DNA of 64,000 nt from Planococcus ruber (GTDB lineage: Bacteria > Bacillota > Bacilli > Bacillales_A > Planococcaceae). A program made the translations under genes and the position numbers. Shown piece by piece: positions 1 through 8,508 of this stretch. The stretch's first letter is position 1. Every line of letters starts with the position of its first letter. The stretch covers positions 248,001 through 312,000 of the forward strand of contig NZ_JALHAG010000011.1 of the NCBI RefSeq assembly GCF_022819085.1, written 5' to 3'. The notes beneath the pieces were generated by a model, which saw nothing but the letters and a program-made list of their open reading frames with translations, was not told the DNA's origin and did no database searches.

Positions 1-2270
1 TACGGAGCCATCGCATGGCCGTAGTTCGGCACTTCGCTCTTTTTGCTTTCGGTAGCGGTTGCCGGTGCCGCAATCATTTCATAGTTGGCATCCGACAAAT
101 CAGTGCCGTTGATTTCTTGTGCTCCTTCCGCCAAACGGTCGGCAAGTTCCGTTGAACCTGTTTCCAGCTTGGCAGCTCCGTCGCCTAGTTCTCCAGCGCC
201 GCTCTTCAGCGCTTCCGCGCCGTCGCCAATGCCTGCAGCTCCGCTGGCCAGTTCATTGACGCCATTGATGAGTGCCGGTGCACCGTCGTTCAATGAAGAA
301 ATCCCAGAAGCCAAATCGTCCGCTCCCGATTGAAGAGTTGCCGAATTTCCTGCCAGTTCATCGGCGCCTTGTTTAAGTTCGTTTGTTCCATCTGCTACTT
401 TAGCGACGCCTTCTGTATAAGCAGCGGTCCCTTGCTGAAGCTGCGCTGAACCTTCTTTCAATGCGCCTGCACCTTCCACCAAGCCGTTAGAACCGGCGGA
501 CAATGCAGAAACGCCTTGACTCAGCGATTCACTTCCTTTTGCCAGACTGTCCACTGCTCCAGCCAGCTGCGGCAAAGTGCTTGCCGCTTCGTTGACGCCT
601 GAAAGCAATTGTCCACTTCCCGCCGCAGCTTCATTGATGCCTGTTGTCAGCGATCCAGCACCCGGGATCAGTTTGCCGTTCAACGCTTGCCGAATGGTTT
701 CATATCCACCCAAAGCGGCGCTTGCACCCGAGTTCACTTGTGCGATGGCACCGGATAAGCCCGCTGCTTGTTCAGGCAATGATCCAAGCGACTGGAAAGC
801 CGGTAAAATGCCATTGTTCAAATCTGAATTGACTGCTGCCAAGTTCCCAGCCAACTTGTCGATAGACGCTTGTTGATTGGCTGACTGCGTGGCAGCGCTT
901 TGTTCGATTGCCCCGATCAATTCACTTTGCTGCTCGGGCGTCAAGGCACCATAAGCAGAGGTGCTTTTTACCGCTTCTGCTGCATTGGATGAAGAGACCT
1001 TCAATTCCTCCAAGGCCTGCTGGGCTGCCGCCAAATTGGCTTGCAGCGAAGCCGCACTGTTCGCATCCCCCGCAGATGCCACAGCCGCTAATTTTTCGGC
1101 ATTCTCCTGAATGCTTGAAAGACCTTGTTGAAGGCTAGTGATTTGATCTTGGCTCGGCAATCCTTGTTGAAGCGCCGTAAGCCCTTGTTCCAAGGCAGAA
1201 CTTCCCGATGCCAACTCATTGAGGCCGTCATTCAATGCTTGCTGGCCATTTGCTAATTTTTGGATTCCCGAATCCGGCCCCGCCAATGCTGCTGTTTTGG
1301 ATTGCAGTTCTTGAAGCCCTGCATTCAGCTGGCCGCTGCCGTTTTCGGCATCTGCCAATCCGCTGTTCAATTGCTGTGCGCCTGGAAGCAAGTTTCCAAG
1401 GCCATCCGCTAAAGCGGCTGATCCTTCGACAAGTTCTGAACCGCCCGCTGTCAGCTGGGAAGCACCGTCAGCCAATCCCGCTATACCGCTCTGCAATTGG
1501 CCGACTCCATCCGTGTACGCAAATATTCCAGTTCGAAGCTGGCCGGCACCTTCGTCCAATTGTGCGGCTCCTGCTGCAAATTGGCCAGCGCCCACTTCCA
1601 ATTTTTCAGCGCCTTGCTTGAAGGTTAACGTACCCGTTGCCAGTTCCCCCAGTTTTTCACTGAGTGTTGCATTTCCTTTATGGATTTCTGCAGCGCCGTC
1701 CGTCAGCTGCCCTGCGCCATCCGCCGCTTCGTCCATGCCATCTCCAATGGTCTGGATCTGGTCAAAGACAGCTTTTACATATTCTTTCGTGACACTTTCT
1801 GAAATTTGTTCCCGAATATCCGCTGTCGCTTGCTTGCTAACCGCTTCAATGAAAAATCCGCGTCCGGGGTTGGTCTCGTATTGAAGGTTCATCGTTTTCG
1901 GCTGAACGCCCATCACTGTGGAAGCATTAAATGAAAAATCTTCCGGGATCGTCAAAACCATGAAGTATTTTCCTTCCTCCATCCCTTTTTCCGCTTCTTT
2001 GGCATCGGTAAAATGCCATTCCAGATCCTCGTTTTCTTTTAAATTGTCGACTAGTTCATCTCCGACTGCCAGCTGTGTTCCTTCGTATTCTGCCGGCTGG
2101 TCCTGATTGACGACAGCTACCGGCAAACGGTCTGTTTTGCCGTAAGGATCCCATGAAGCTCCGAGGAAAAATCCTCCATATATGATAGGGATGAACATCA
2201 AGACAAACATCGTGCCGATCAATAATGGTTTAGAAAGAAGTTTCTTCCACTCCATTTTCACTGTATTCAC
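1..2270 (-). CDS. YhgE/Pip family membrane protein (C-terminus beyond window)
   Basis: Partial gene; about 756 codons are visible and the 3' end lies left of base 1. The N-terminus has one hydrophobic segment right after the start (residues about 10-30, ending near IIYGGFFLGASWDP), typical of the YhgE/Pip 'phage infection protein' family. A long extracytoplasmic region follows, built of degenerate heptad-like units of the type LxxGxxxLxxGAxxL (for example LADGASQLTAGGSELVEG) running to the window edge, which should form an elongated coiled coil. I chose the GTG at 2270: AGGTGAT sits 5 bases upstream, and the start overlaps the stop of the upstream Rrf2 gene by 4 bases (GTGA), implying translational coupling. 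The family is linked to phage entry and to export or secretion-like functions, but its role here is unknown. The C-terminal membrane segments expected for the family are not in view. Confidence 0.88.
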   Translation of the reverse strand, partial: MNTVKMEWKKLLSKPLLIGTMFVLMFIPIIYGGFFLGASWDPYGKTDRLPVAVVNQDQPAEYEGTQLAVGDELVDNLKENEDLEWHFTDAKEAEKGMEEGKYFMVLTIPEDFSFNASTVMGVQPKTMNLQYETNPGRGFFIEAVSKQATADIREQISESVTKEYVKAVFDQIQTIGDGMDEAADGAGQLTDGAAEIHKGNATLSEKLGELATGTLTFKQGAEKLEVGAGQFAAGAAQLDEGAGQLRTGIFAYTDGVGQLQSGIAGLADGASQLTAGGSELVEGSAALADGLGNLLPGAQQLNSGLADAENGSGQLNAGLQELQSKTAALAGPDSGIQKLANGQQALNDGLNELASGSSALEQGLTALQQGLPSQDQITSLQQGLSSIQENAEKLAAVASAGDANSAASLQANLAAAQQALEELKVSSSNAAEAVKSTSAYGALTPEQQSELIGAIEQSAATQSANQQASIDKLAGNLAAVNSDLNNGILPAFQSLGSLPEQAAGLSGAIAQVNSGASAALGGYETIRQALNGKLIPGAGSLTTGINEAAAGSGQLLSGVNEAASTLPQLAGAVDSLAKGSESLSQGVSALSAGSNGLVEGAGALKEGSAQLQQGTAAYTEGVAKVADGTNELKQGADELAGNSATLQSGADDLASGISSLNDGAPALINGVNELASGAAGIGDGAEALKSGAGELGDGAAKLETGSTELADRLAEGAQEINGTDLSDANYEMIAAPATATESKKSEVPNYGHAMAP

Positions 2271-2773
2271 TTGTCATCACCTGATTCCCATGGTAGTACA
2301 TCACTGAGAGATTCTCTATTCCAGTTTAAAGTCGGTAAATTTTCCACTCCAAATCCTTCTTTCAATAAATCTCCTGCTGACACTTTCGAAAAATATTCAA
2401 TCAGCAGATTGTCGCCTTGTGCAAATACATTCCGCAAAATATTTTGGCCGCGTTCCGCATATTTCCCGTCATGAAATGCCAGCCCGATCAAGCCGGTGTC
2501 CGGGTACATCCGGATCGGGCCTTCCATTGCTTCAATGACATCCAGCATACTGATGTCGTCAACTGACTTAGCGAGGGAAACGCCGCCGTTGTTCCCTGAA
2601 ACGGACATGGCAATTCCTTGCACAACCAGCTTTCTCGTGATTTTTTTCATATATGAAGGCGATACGCCCAATCGTTTGCTGATTTCATCCGAAGCTAATG
2701 GCGCGCTGCTTTCTTGTGTGGCGAGCAGCACGATGATGCAAATCGCCTGTTCCACTTTTTTGGTTAGCTGCAT
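2267..2773 (-). CDS. Rrf2 family transcriptional regulator
   Basis: 168-residue DNA-binding protein. The N-terminal winged helix (residues about 1-85, with ISKRLGVSPSYMKKITRKL and the GNNGGVSLAK wing) is characteristic of Rrf2/IscR/CymR regulators. The three clustered cysteines that bind an Fe-S cluster in IscR and NsrR (about residues 90-110) are absent; the only cysteine is Cys12. A different signal, or none, is therefore likely. It lies directly upstream of the YhgE-like gene and overlaps it by 4 bases, so it probably controls that operon. Overlapping inverted repeats around 2802-2830, just before its start, are a candidate autoregulatory operator. Start ATG 2773 has a GAGGAG-type site (aggagtgg) upstream. 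Confidence 0.9.
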   Translation of the reverse strand: MQLTKKVEQAICIIVLLATQESSAPLASDEISKRLGVSPSYMKKITRKLVVQGIAMSVSGNNGGVSLAKSVDDISMLDVIEAMEGPIRMYPDTGLIGLAFHDGKYAERGQNILRNVFAQGDNLLIEYFSKVSAGDLLKEGFGVENLPTLNWNRESLSDVLPWESGDDK

Positions 2774-2801
2774 GATTCCACTCCTCTACTTCTACTTCTA
2801 T

Positions 2802-2830
2802 TATCCATTATGGATATATTATGTCCATAA
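2802..2830. promoter_or_regulatory. Overlapping inverted repeats, candidate Rrf2 operator
   Basis: TATCCATTATGGATA (2802-2816) is a perfect 7-1-7 palindrome. It overlaps a second dyad whose arms TTATGGA (2808-2814) and TCCATAA (2824-2830) are 9 bases apart. The block lies 29-57 bases upstream of the Rrf2 start, where autoregulation would act. Binding by Rrf2 is an inference. Confidence 0.6.
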
Positions 2831-2893
2831 AGTAGTAAACCACTTTTTCATTCGGATTGCAAGGCCTAGATTCTCCCTTTAGCCAATAAAAAA

Positions 2894-2931
2894 ATGCCCC
2901 TTGCTTCAATGGCAGTCGAAGCAAGGGGCAT
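2894..2931 (-). terminator. Rho-independent terminator after fhs unit
   Basis: Perfect 14-bp stem (ATGCCCCTTGCTTC and its complement) with a 10-base loop. On the minus strand it is followed by a run of seven T. It ends the fhs plus 73-residue ORF transcript. Confidence 0.92.
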
Positions 2932-2939
2932 CTCTAATT

Positions 2940-3161
2940 TCAGCGGTTAAAATATTTTTTTAAATAGCCGATCACTTCAAGCCGGCAGCTTTCCGTTAGC
3001 GGCGAATCCTTTGGATGGACAAGCTCCCCGTACAACAGCTCATCCAAAAAACGCACTTCATTTTGGAACCTTTGCTGAAGATTCCCATCGAAAACCGTTA
3101 ATTGAATATAAATTGAACTTCCCTGTTCCACATAATCAATAAGCGAAATTTCATGTTTCAT
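2940..3161 (-). CDS. Small hypothetical protein downstream of fhs
   Basis: 73-residue protein of unknown function (MKHEISLIDYVEQGSSIYIQ...). It has no signal peptide, membrane segment or recognisable domain; the mix of charged and aromatic residues suggests a small soluble fold. It starts 2 bases after the fhs stop and no Shine-Dalgarno sequence is visible upstream (the preceding bases are T-rich), so expression probably depends on translational coupling to fhs. The terminator lies directly behind it, so it is the last gene of the fhs transcript. I do not recognise the family. Confidence 0.65.
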   Translation of the reverse strand: MKHEISLIDYVEQGSSIYIQLTVFDGNLQQRFQNEVRFLDELLYGELVHPKDSPLTESCRLEVIGYLKKYFNR

Positions 3162-3163
3162 GT

Positions 3164-4828
3164 TTAAAACAACCCGACAGCTTTTCCATCTGGCCCAACA
3201 TCCATTTTTAATGCTGCGGGCTGCTTAGGCAGTCCTGGCATCGTCATGATATCGCCCGTCAAGCAAACTAAGAAGCCAGCGCCAAGTTTTGGAATAATCT
3301 CCCGGATGGTGACGATGAATCCTTCCGGACGGCCAAGCAATTTCGGTTGGTCGGATAAGGAATATTGAGTTTTCGCCATACAGATCGGCAACTCGTCCCA
3401 GCCGTATTTCTTCAATTCCGCCAGTTGCTTTTGGGCTTGGTCCGTCAATTGGACCGCTGCCCCGCCGTAGACTTTTTGGACAATGGTTTGGAGCTTTTCT
3501 TCTACGGCGTCAGTTTCATCATAAAGAGGAGCAAAATTTGTCGGACGGTCCAGTTCTTGCTTCACCAGTTTCGCCAATTCCAAACCGCCAGCTCCGCCTT
3601 GTTCCCATACATTGGTTAACGCCGCTTGAACGCCTGAAGCTGCTGCCCATTCCATAATTTCGCCAATTTCAGCGTCGCTGTCTGTAAGAAAACGGTTTAA
3701 CGCCACCACAGGTTCAATTCCAAATTGACGGATTGTATCGACATGCTTGGCCAAATTGACCATGCCGCGTCTCACGGCTTCCGGATTTTCTTCACCCAAT
3801 AAACCTTTGGCAATTCCGCCGTGCATCTTCAACGCCCGAACGGTCGCAACAATCACGACAGCATCCGGATGGAAACCGCCTTTGCGCGATTTGATATGCA
3901 TAAATTTTTCAGCACCGAGATCGGCACCAAAACCCGCTTCAGTCACCACAATATCCGCCAGCTGCCTTGCTGTATTAGTTGCCATTAAAGAATTGCAGCC
4001 ATGGGCAATATTTGCAAACGGACCGCCATGGATAATGGCCGGCGTCCCTTCGATTGTCTGTACGAGATTTGGTTTAAAAGCTTCTTTTAAAAGCATCGCC
4101 AGGGCTCCTTCCACTCCGAGGTCCCGAACCGTGACCGGTTCTTTCCCGTAAGTGTAGCCGATGACCATTTGGGCCAAGCGCTCTTTCAAGTCTTCTATAG
4201 AAGTGGCCAAACATAAGACTGCCATGATTTCAGAAGCTACCGTAATATCAAACCCGTCTTGGCGCGGCACCCCTTGTGCAGGTCCGCCGAGGCCAATCGT
4301 CACTTGGCGGAGCGCCCGGTCATTCATATCGAGAGCGCGTTTCCACGTAATTCTCCGAGGATCGATTTGGAGCGCGTTGCCCTGGTGCAGGTGATTGTCA
4401 ATAAAAGCAGCAAGGGCGTTATTCGCGGAAGTGATGGCATGAATGTCTCCGGTAAAATGCAGGTTGATGTCTTCCATTGGCAACACTTGGGCAAATCCGC
4501 CGCCGGTCGCCCCGCCTTTTACGCCCATGACCGGACCAAGCGATGGTTCACGAAGAGCCACAATGACCGATTCCTTCAATTGGCTGAATGCATCTGCAAG
4601 CCCTACCGTAACGGTAGACTTGCCTTCTCCCGCTGGAGTCGGGCTGATTGCCGTCACTAACACCACTTTTCCAAGCCGTGCAGCTGGAAGCAGCGCTTGA
4701 ACGTCGATTTTCGCTTTGTATTTTCCGTATAGCTCAAGGGCATCTGCTGGAATTCCCGCTCTTTCTGCAATTTCCCCGATAGGCAAGATCTCCGCATTTG
4801 AAGCAATGGATAAATCCGTGTTCGTCAT
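3164..4828 (-). CDS. fhs: Formate--tetrahydrofolate ligase
   Basis: 554 residues, the normal length for Fhs. The enzyme makes 10-formyl-tetrahydrofolate from formate, THF and ATP, feeding one-carbon units to purine and fMet-tRNA synthesis. The family's P-loop reads TPAGEGKST (about residues 64-72), and the conserved GGGFAQV and [13 protein letters not shown] blocks are present. Start ATG 4828 has a GTGGGG site about 6 bases upstream. It is transcribed with the 73-residue ORF downstream. No other one-carbon genes lie nearby. Confidence 0.97.
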   Translation of the reverse strand: MTNTDLSIASNAEILPIGEIAERAGIPADALELYGKYKAKIDVQALLPAARLGKVVLVTAISPTPAGEGKSTVTVGLADAFSQLKESVIVALREPSLGPVMGVKGGATGGGFAQVLPMEDINLHFTGDIHAITSANNALAAFIDNHLHQGNALQIDPRRITWKRALDMNDRALRQVTIGLGGPAQGVPRQDGFDITVASEIMAVLCLATSIEDLKERLAQMVIGYTYGKEPVTVRDLGVEGALAMLLKEAFKPNLVQTIEGTPAIIHGGPFANIAHGCNSLMATNTARQLADIVVTEAGFGADLGAEKFMHIKSRKGGFHPDAVVIVATVRALKMHGGIAKGLLGEENPEAVRRGMVNLAKHVDTIRQFGIEPVVALNRFLTDSDAEIGEIMEWAAASGVQAALTNVWEQGGAGGLELAKLVKQELDRPTNFAPLYDETDAVEEKLQTIVQKVYGGAAVQLTDQAQKQLAELKKYGWDELPICMAKTQYSLSDQPKLLGRPEGFIVTIREIIPKLGAGFLVCLTGDIMTMPGLPKQPAALKMDVGPDGKAVGLF

Positions 4829-4888
4829 TCATTTCCCCACTTTCAATTTTTCTTTTATTATACCTTGCCCTTGGAAGAAAAGAAAAAA

Positions 4889-4912
4889 CCGCCTCCTTAA
4901 AAAAGAAGGCGG
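4889..4912 (-). terminator. Terminator of the 23-residue-repeat protein gene
   Basis: On the minus strand CCGCCTTC pairs with GGAGGCGG (8 bp, one G-U) and six T follow. It lies about 20 bases past the stop of the repeat protein gene. Confidence 0.85.
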
Positions 4913-4930
4913 CCTCTTTTGCAAGCCTGG

Positions 4931-5893
4931 TTAAAATTTGAAAAACCCACTTAAGATCAATTCCGGAAAATCCTCTTCAATCACGGCATCTAAGCCGTTC
5001 TCTTCCAATTGTTCGTAGAGTTCTTCATCTTCTGCGATGCGGATGGCATCGGTTTCCGACTCCTCATTTTCGTGGAATTTAATGATGTATTTTTTCAACC
5101 CATTCTTTTCAATAACAAAAATGGTGAAGGGTTCGTATTTTTTTACATTTCGCAAATTTTGATGCGCCACGACAGAAGCTGCATCCATTTTCTCCAAATG
5201 GTTATAAAGAAACCCTTCCGAACGCTCTTTTTCAGCAGAAATATAATTCATTTTCGAATGATGGCGGTTGATGAAGCGCTCGGAAAGATTTTGATGAAAA
5301 GAGATGGTTTCCCATTCCACTAGATGCCGGTATTTCTCGATAAAACGCTCCGTCAAGCATTGGTTGCGGGTAATACTGTTCCAATCGACTTTTTCTGGAT
5401 GTCGGTCAATCAATGACATCGGCAATTTCTGAAACAGCGAGAGCGCCTTCCATGATAAACGGTCCTGATGCTTCTCGATAAAAGCCGGAGACAAACCCTT
5501 ACCATGATTGACGTTCTTTTTCATCGAAATCAGGGTCCAATATTTCTTGTCGTCAAACTCCCGGCCTTCTTTTTCGAAGGTTTTCACTTGGCGCTTCGTC
5601 AAGCCTTCAAGTGCCGGCTGCCATTTAGCCGCTTGGCTGAACTCTTCGATAAATGACTCAGAAAGCATCTGTTCCGCTGCAACTGCATGCCAATACAGCC
5701 GGTGGCTAAACTCCCGGATAAAAGCCTCCGATAGCACTTGATGGCCCGACACCAAATACCAATTGACTTGGCCGCTGTTAGCTCGGATAAATTCCTCGGA
5801 TAAGGCCTCTTCTTCACATATCCGGTTCCAGGAAATCGCTCGTTTATCTGGATAAGCTTTCGCTTCCATCAACTCTGTTATGGAATTAAACAT
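4931..5893 (-). CDS. Protein of tandem 23-residue LSExFIxxxxxxVxW repeats
   Basis: 320 residues (a GTG at 5902 would add three). The body is about eight units of roughly 23 residues with consensus LSE-x-FI-x(6)-V/L-x-W-x-x-I/V-S-x-x-Q (examples LSEEFIRANSGQVNW, LTERFIEKYRHLVEW, LSERFINRHHSKMNY). The middle unit near residues 100-130 is degenerate. The last 70 residues are acidic (DEELYEQLEENG). No membrane segment or catalytic motif is seen. Repeats of this kind occur in hypothetical proteins of bacteria, phages and giant viruses and probably form a helical solenoid for protein binding; that is an inference. It is a single-gene unit with its own terminator. Confidence 0.85.
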   Translation of the reverse strand: MFNSITELMEAKAYPDKRAISWNRICEEEALSEEFIRANSGQVNWYLVSGHQVLSEAFIREFSHRLYWHAVAAEQMLSESFIEEFSQAAKWQPALEGLTKRQVKTFEKEGREFDDKKYWTLISMKKNVNHGKGLSPAFIEKHQDRLSWKALSLFQKLPMSLIDRHPEKVDWNSITRNQCLTERFIEKYRHLVEWETISFHQNLSERFINRHHSKMNYISAEKERSEGFLYNHLEKMDAASVVAHQNLRNVKKYEPFTIFVIEKNGLKKYIIKFHENEESETDAIRIAEDEELYEQLEENGLDAVIEEDFPELILSGFFKF

Positions 5894-5963
5894 CTTTTCC
5901 ACTCACTTTCTCAATCTGTTTATGTATATTTTATCACGCAGACAAAAGCCCTTTAAACAAAAA

Positions 5964-5994
5964 CCCCGCAGACCGGACAATCCGGATGCGGGGG
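5964..5994 (-). terminator. Terminator of the 49-residue protein gene
   Basis: CCCCGCA/TGCGGGG outer stem with an inner CCGGA/TCCGG stem. On the minus strand five T follow. It lies directly after the stop at 6003. Confidence 0.88.
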
Positions 5995-6002
5995 AGTTTC
6001 AA

Positions 6003-6152
6003 TCAACGGCCATTTTCCTTATCGTCCGAGTCGGCAACATTTCTGCGCTCTTCCGGAAAATCGAGATCCTCGCGAGATTCCTGTGCCTGCTCTCTGAATT
6101 CCTGTTCCAATTGCTTGTTCTGCAGCTCATCTTTGTTTTTATCTCTAGCCAT
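6003..6152 (-). CDS. Small hydrophilic protein, 49 residues
   Basis: MARDKNKDELQNKQLEQEFR... is very rich in E, D, K, R and Q, with no hydrophobic core, and is probably disordered or a short helix. Start ATG 6152 has GGAGGG six bases upstream; a longer in-frame start at 6221 lacks a ribosome binding site and would place the SigB-like promoter inside the gene. That promoter (6186-6210) and the terminator right behind the gene make a complete single-gene unit. Function unknown; the composition resembles small stress-induced hydrophilic proteins of Bacillales. Confidence 0.72.
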   Translation of the reverse strand: MARDKNKDELQNKQLEQEFREQAQESREDLDFPEERRNVADSDDKENGR

Positions 6153-6185
6153 GCAATCCCTCCCTAACTTTTTATTATCCCCCCT

Positions 6186-6210
6186 ATTCCCTGATAAAAA
6201 ATTGATAAAC
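6186..6210 (-). promoter_or_regulatory. SigB-like promoter of the 49-residue protein gene
   Basis: On the minus strand GTTTAT, a 13-base spacer, then GGGAAT. This matches the Bacillus SigB consensus (GTTTAA, 12-15 bases, GGGTAT) closely. It lies 34-58 bases upstream of the ATG. Confidence 0.75.
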
Positions 6211-6276
6211 GGATAATGCATTTTTCAGGAAAATATACGCATGAACTTTAGCGCATGGCTCTTTCTCAAAGAGAAA

Positions 6277-6311
6277 AGCCCTGCCTCCCAGTGGATCTGG
6301 AAGGCAGGGCT
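6277..6311 (-). terminator. Terminator of the thioesterase gene
   Basis: AGCCCTGCCT/AGGCAGGGCT stem followed on the minus strand by TTTTCTCTTT. It lies directly after the hotdog thioesterase stop. Confidence 0.88.
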
Positions 6312-6316
6312 TCATC

Positions 6317-6709
6317 TTATTTTTTCTTCACGATGGCAACTGTACAGCGCGACACGCAAATAAGCCGTTCTTGTTCATCGACAATTTTGATGTCCCACAC
6401 CATGGTGGTCCGCCCTTTATGGAGCGGCGTCCCAATAGCTGTCACCAGACCATCTTGCTTGCCTCTTATATGATTGGCATTGATCTCCAAACCGACCGCA
6501 TACTCCGTTTCCTGGTCGATCAAGTTCCAAGTGCCCACACTTGCTACTGATTCGGCAAGCACGACAGAAGCGCCGCCATGCAGCTGCCCAAAAGGCTGAT
6601 GCGTGGCAGCATGGACCGGCATCGTGGCCACTACCCGATTCTCTTCCATTTCGGTAAATTCGATACCGAGCACTCCTGCAATGGTCTGTTCTACTGGCTT
6701 CATCTTCAT
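6317..6709 (-). CDS. PaaI/MenI-type hotdog-fold acyl-CoA thioesterase
   Basis: 130 residues, the normal size for single-domain hotdog thioesterases. The diagnostic stretch is QPFGQLHGGASVVLAESVAS (about residues 38-57), where the HGG loop and the following Glu form the active site in the PaaI/YuxO (MenI) family. It hydrolyses an acyl- or aroyl-CoA; DHNA-CoA (menaquinone) or phenylacetyl-type CoA are family substrates, and the exact one cannot be read here. It lies about 65 bases downstream of an acyl-CoA ligase on the same strand with no terminator seen between them, so the two are probably co-transcribed and the thioesterase may recycle CoA. Two ATGs (6709 and 6703) are possible starts. Confidence 0.88.
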   Translation of the reverse strand: MKMKPVEQTIAGVLGIEFTEMEENRVVATMPVHAATHQPFGQLHGGASVVLAESVASVGTWNLIDQETEYAVGLEINANHIRGKQDGLVTAIGTPLHKGRTTMVWDIKIVDEQERLICVSRCTVAIVKKK

Positions 6710-6773
6710 CTACTACAACTTCCCTTCTCTTCAATCAAAATCAGTTCCTGGAAATGCAAAAGATTGTTTGCCG

Positions 6774-8336
6774 CTAGGAATTGGAACCGCTCTCAATTTT
6801 CTGTTCGCGCAAGAGGAACTTTTGGATCTTTCCGCTGGCGTTGCGCGGCAGTTCATCCACGAAACGGTAGTGTCTTGGACGCTTAAAGCGTGCCAGGTTT
6901 TCATTTTTTACACAAAATTCTTCCAGCTCTTCTGCCGTTAGAGAAGGGTCTTTTGAAACGATGAACGCCAGCACCGATTCTCCCCACTTCTCATCCGGCA
7001 TGCCAAGAACCGCTACATCCATTACCGCTTCGTGTTCATGAAGGACATCTTCCACTTCCCGCGGATAAATATTTTCGCCGCCGCTGATAATCATATCATC
7101 GACGCGGTCCGCTACATACAAATAGCCGTCTTCATCCATGAATCCGAGATCGCTTGAATGATACCAGCCTTTGTACAGCGCTTTTTCTGTGGCATCTGGC
7201 CGGTTAAAATAGCCGACCATCATCGAAGGTCCCCTAACGATGATTTCTCCAACTTCGCCAGGCTTTAGGATGGCATCGGGTTCCGATGGCCCGTCTTCAT
7301 TTGGCTGAACAATCCGGATTTCATGGTTATAGGCAGCCCGCCCTGCAGAACCGGCTTTCGTCAGCTGCTCATCTTCCGCAAGAAATGTAATGGCCGGCCC
7401 CATTTCCGTCTGTCCATAAGCCTGGATCAAATCGATGCCGAGTATTTCTTTTACTTGTTTGACCAAAACCGGCGCCATTGGAGCTGCCCCGTATAGTCCG
7501 CATCTCAGCGTATCAACTTTAGAAGCTGCCCCTTCCATTTGCGCCATCATGCTCCACATGGTCGGCACTGCAAACATCACGGTGATGCCTTCTTTATGAA
7601 TGATGTCCAGTGCAATGGCCGGATGGAATTGATGCATGATGATGCTGGAGGCGCCCGACTGGACCCGCGGAATGATATTGCAATGCAATTCCGCACAATG
7701 GAACATCGGCGCAGCGACCAACCCAATGTCTTTCGGCGTATATTTTAACAGCGCGATGCATACGAGGCTCTGTTCTGCCATATCCCGGTGGCGGTGGATC
7801 ACGCCTTTTGGCCGACCCGTCGTGCCGCTCGTATACATGATGGCATAAGTGTCCGTTTCCTCCACTTCTACAGCCGGTTTTCCGGTTGGAGAAGATTGCG
7901 TGATTTCGTTGTAGTTCTTTGCATAATCTGGCGTTTCTGCATCGATAAACCAGAAGCTGATATTGGGAAAATCAGCTTGAATAGCAGCTACCGGCTCCTT
8001 CAAAGCCTCTTCAAATAAAACAATTTTAGGGCTGGCATCAGTTAAAATATAAGCAAGTTCTTCAGATTTCAAACGGAAATTGATCGGATTGAATATCGCA
8101 CCAATTTTGGCGCAGGCAAACATGGCAGTCGGCAGTTCAATATTATTAAAAAGATAGGTGGAAACACGGTCGCCTTTTTCAACTCCTGCTGCAGTCAAAG
8201 CATTGGCCAAACGGTTTACTTCTGCGTCCCATTGAAGATACGTCCAGCGATAGCCTCTTCGCAAATCCACAATCGCTTCCTTGTCCGGTAATTTACTCAC
8301 TGTCTGATCAAAAATTCTGCCGAGCGTTGCGTACAT
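6774..8336 (-). CDS. Acyl-CoA ligase (AMP-binding, fatty-acid type)
   Basis: 520 residues. The adenylate-forming signature YTSGTTGRPKG is at about residues 168-178; AYGQTEMGP (A5), a YHSSDLG motif and the C-terminal lysine in NASGKIQKFLLRE complete the ANL fold. It activates a carboxylic acid, probably a medium or long fatty acid, to its CoA ester with ATP through an acyl-AMP. It is cytosolic with no membrane segment. It is a different subtype from the ligase at 12043-13545 (low similarity outside the motifs). The thioesterase follows on the same strand. Confidence 0.92.
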   Translation of the reverse strand: MYATLGRIFDQTVSKLPDKEAIVDLRRGYRWTYLQWDAEVNRLANALTAAGVEKGDRVSTYLFNNIELPTAMFACAKIGAIFNPINFRLKSEELAYILTDASPKIVLFEEALKEPVAAIQADFPNISFWFIDAETPDYAKNYNEITQSSPTGKPAVEVEETDTYAIMYTSGTTGRPKGVIHRHRDMAEQSLVCIALLKYTPKDIGLVAAPMFHCAELHCNIIPRVQSGASSIIMHQFHPAIALDIIHKEGITVMFAVPTMWSMMAQMEGAASKVDTLRCGLYGAAPMAPVLVKQVKEILGIDLIQAYGQTEMGPAITFLAEDEQLTKAGSAGRAAYNHEIRIVQPNEDGPSEPDAILKPGEVGEIIVRGPSMMVGYFNRPDATEKALYKGWYHSSDLGFMDEDGYLYVADRVDDMIISGGENIYPREVEDVLHEHEAVMDVAVLGMPDEKWGESVLAFIVSKDPSLTAEELEEFCVKNENLARFKRPRHYRFVDELPRNASGKIQKFLLREQKIESGSNS

Positions 8337-8469
8337 TCCCCCAACCCCTTCGCCTTTTTATGAACAGCAATTCATTTTGTTTCCACCTTTAATGATGTCA
8401 GATTTATGGGAACAACGCAATAACTTTTCAGAAAATTTAATCGATTCTACTCAACTTTTCAAGACCCGG

Positions 8470-8475
8470 TATAAT
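8470..8475 (+). promoter_or_regulatory. Candidate -10 box of the 8509 gene
   Basis: A perfect TATAAT lies 34 bases upstream of the chosen start. I see no convincing -35 hexamer at 17 bases, so the promoter is only partly supported. Confidence 0.45.
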
Positions 8476-8508
8476 GGGTAAAGAGAAAACAGAATGGGGG
8501 CGATGAAA

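Noticed and set aside
8358-8376. FadR-like sequence upstream of the acyl-CoA ligase at 6774-8336
   Set aside because: About twelve of eighteen positions match the Bacillus consensus, too few in AT-rich DNA.
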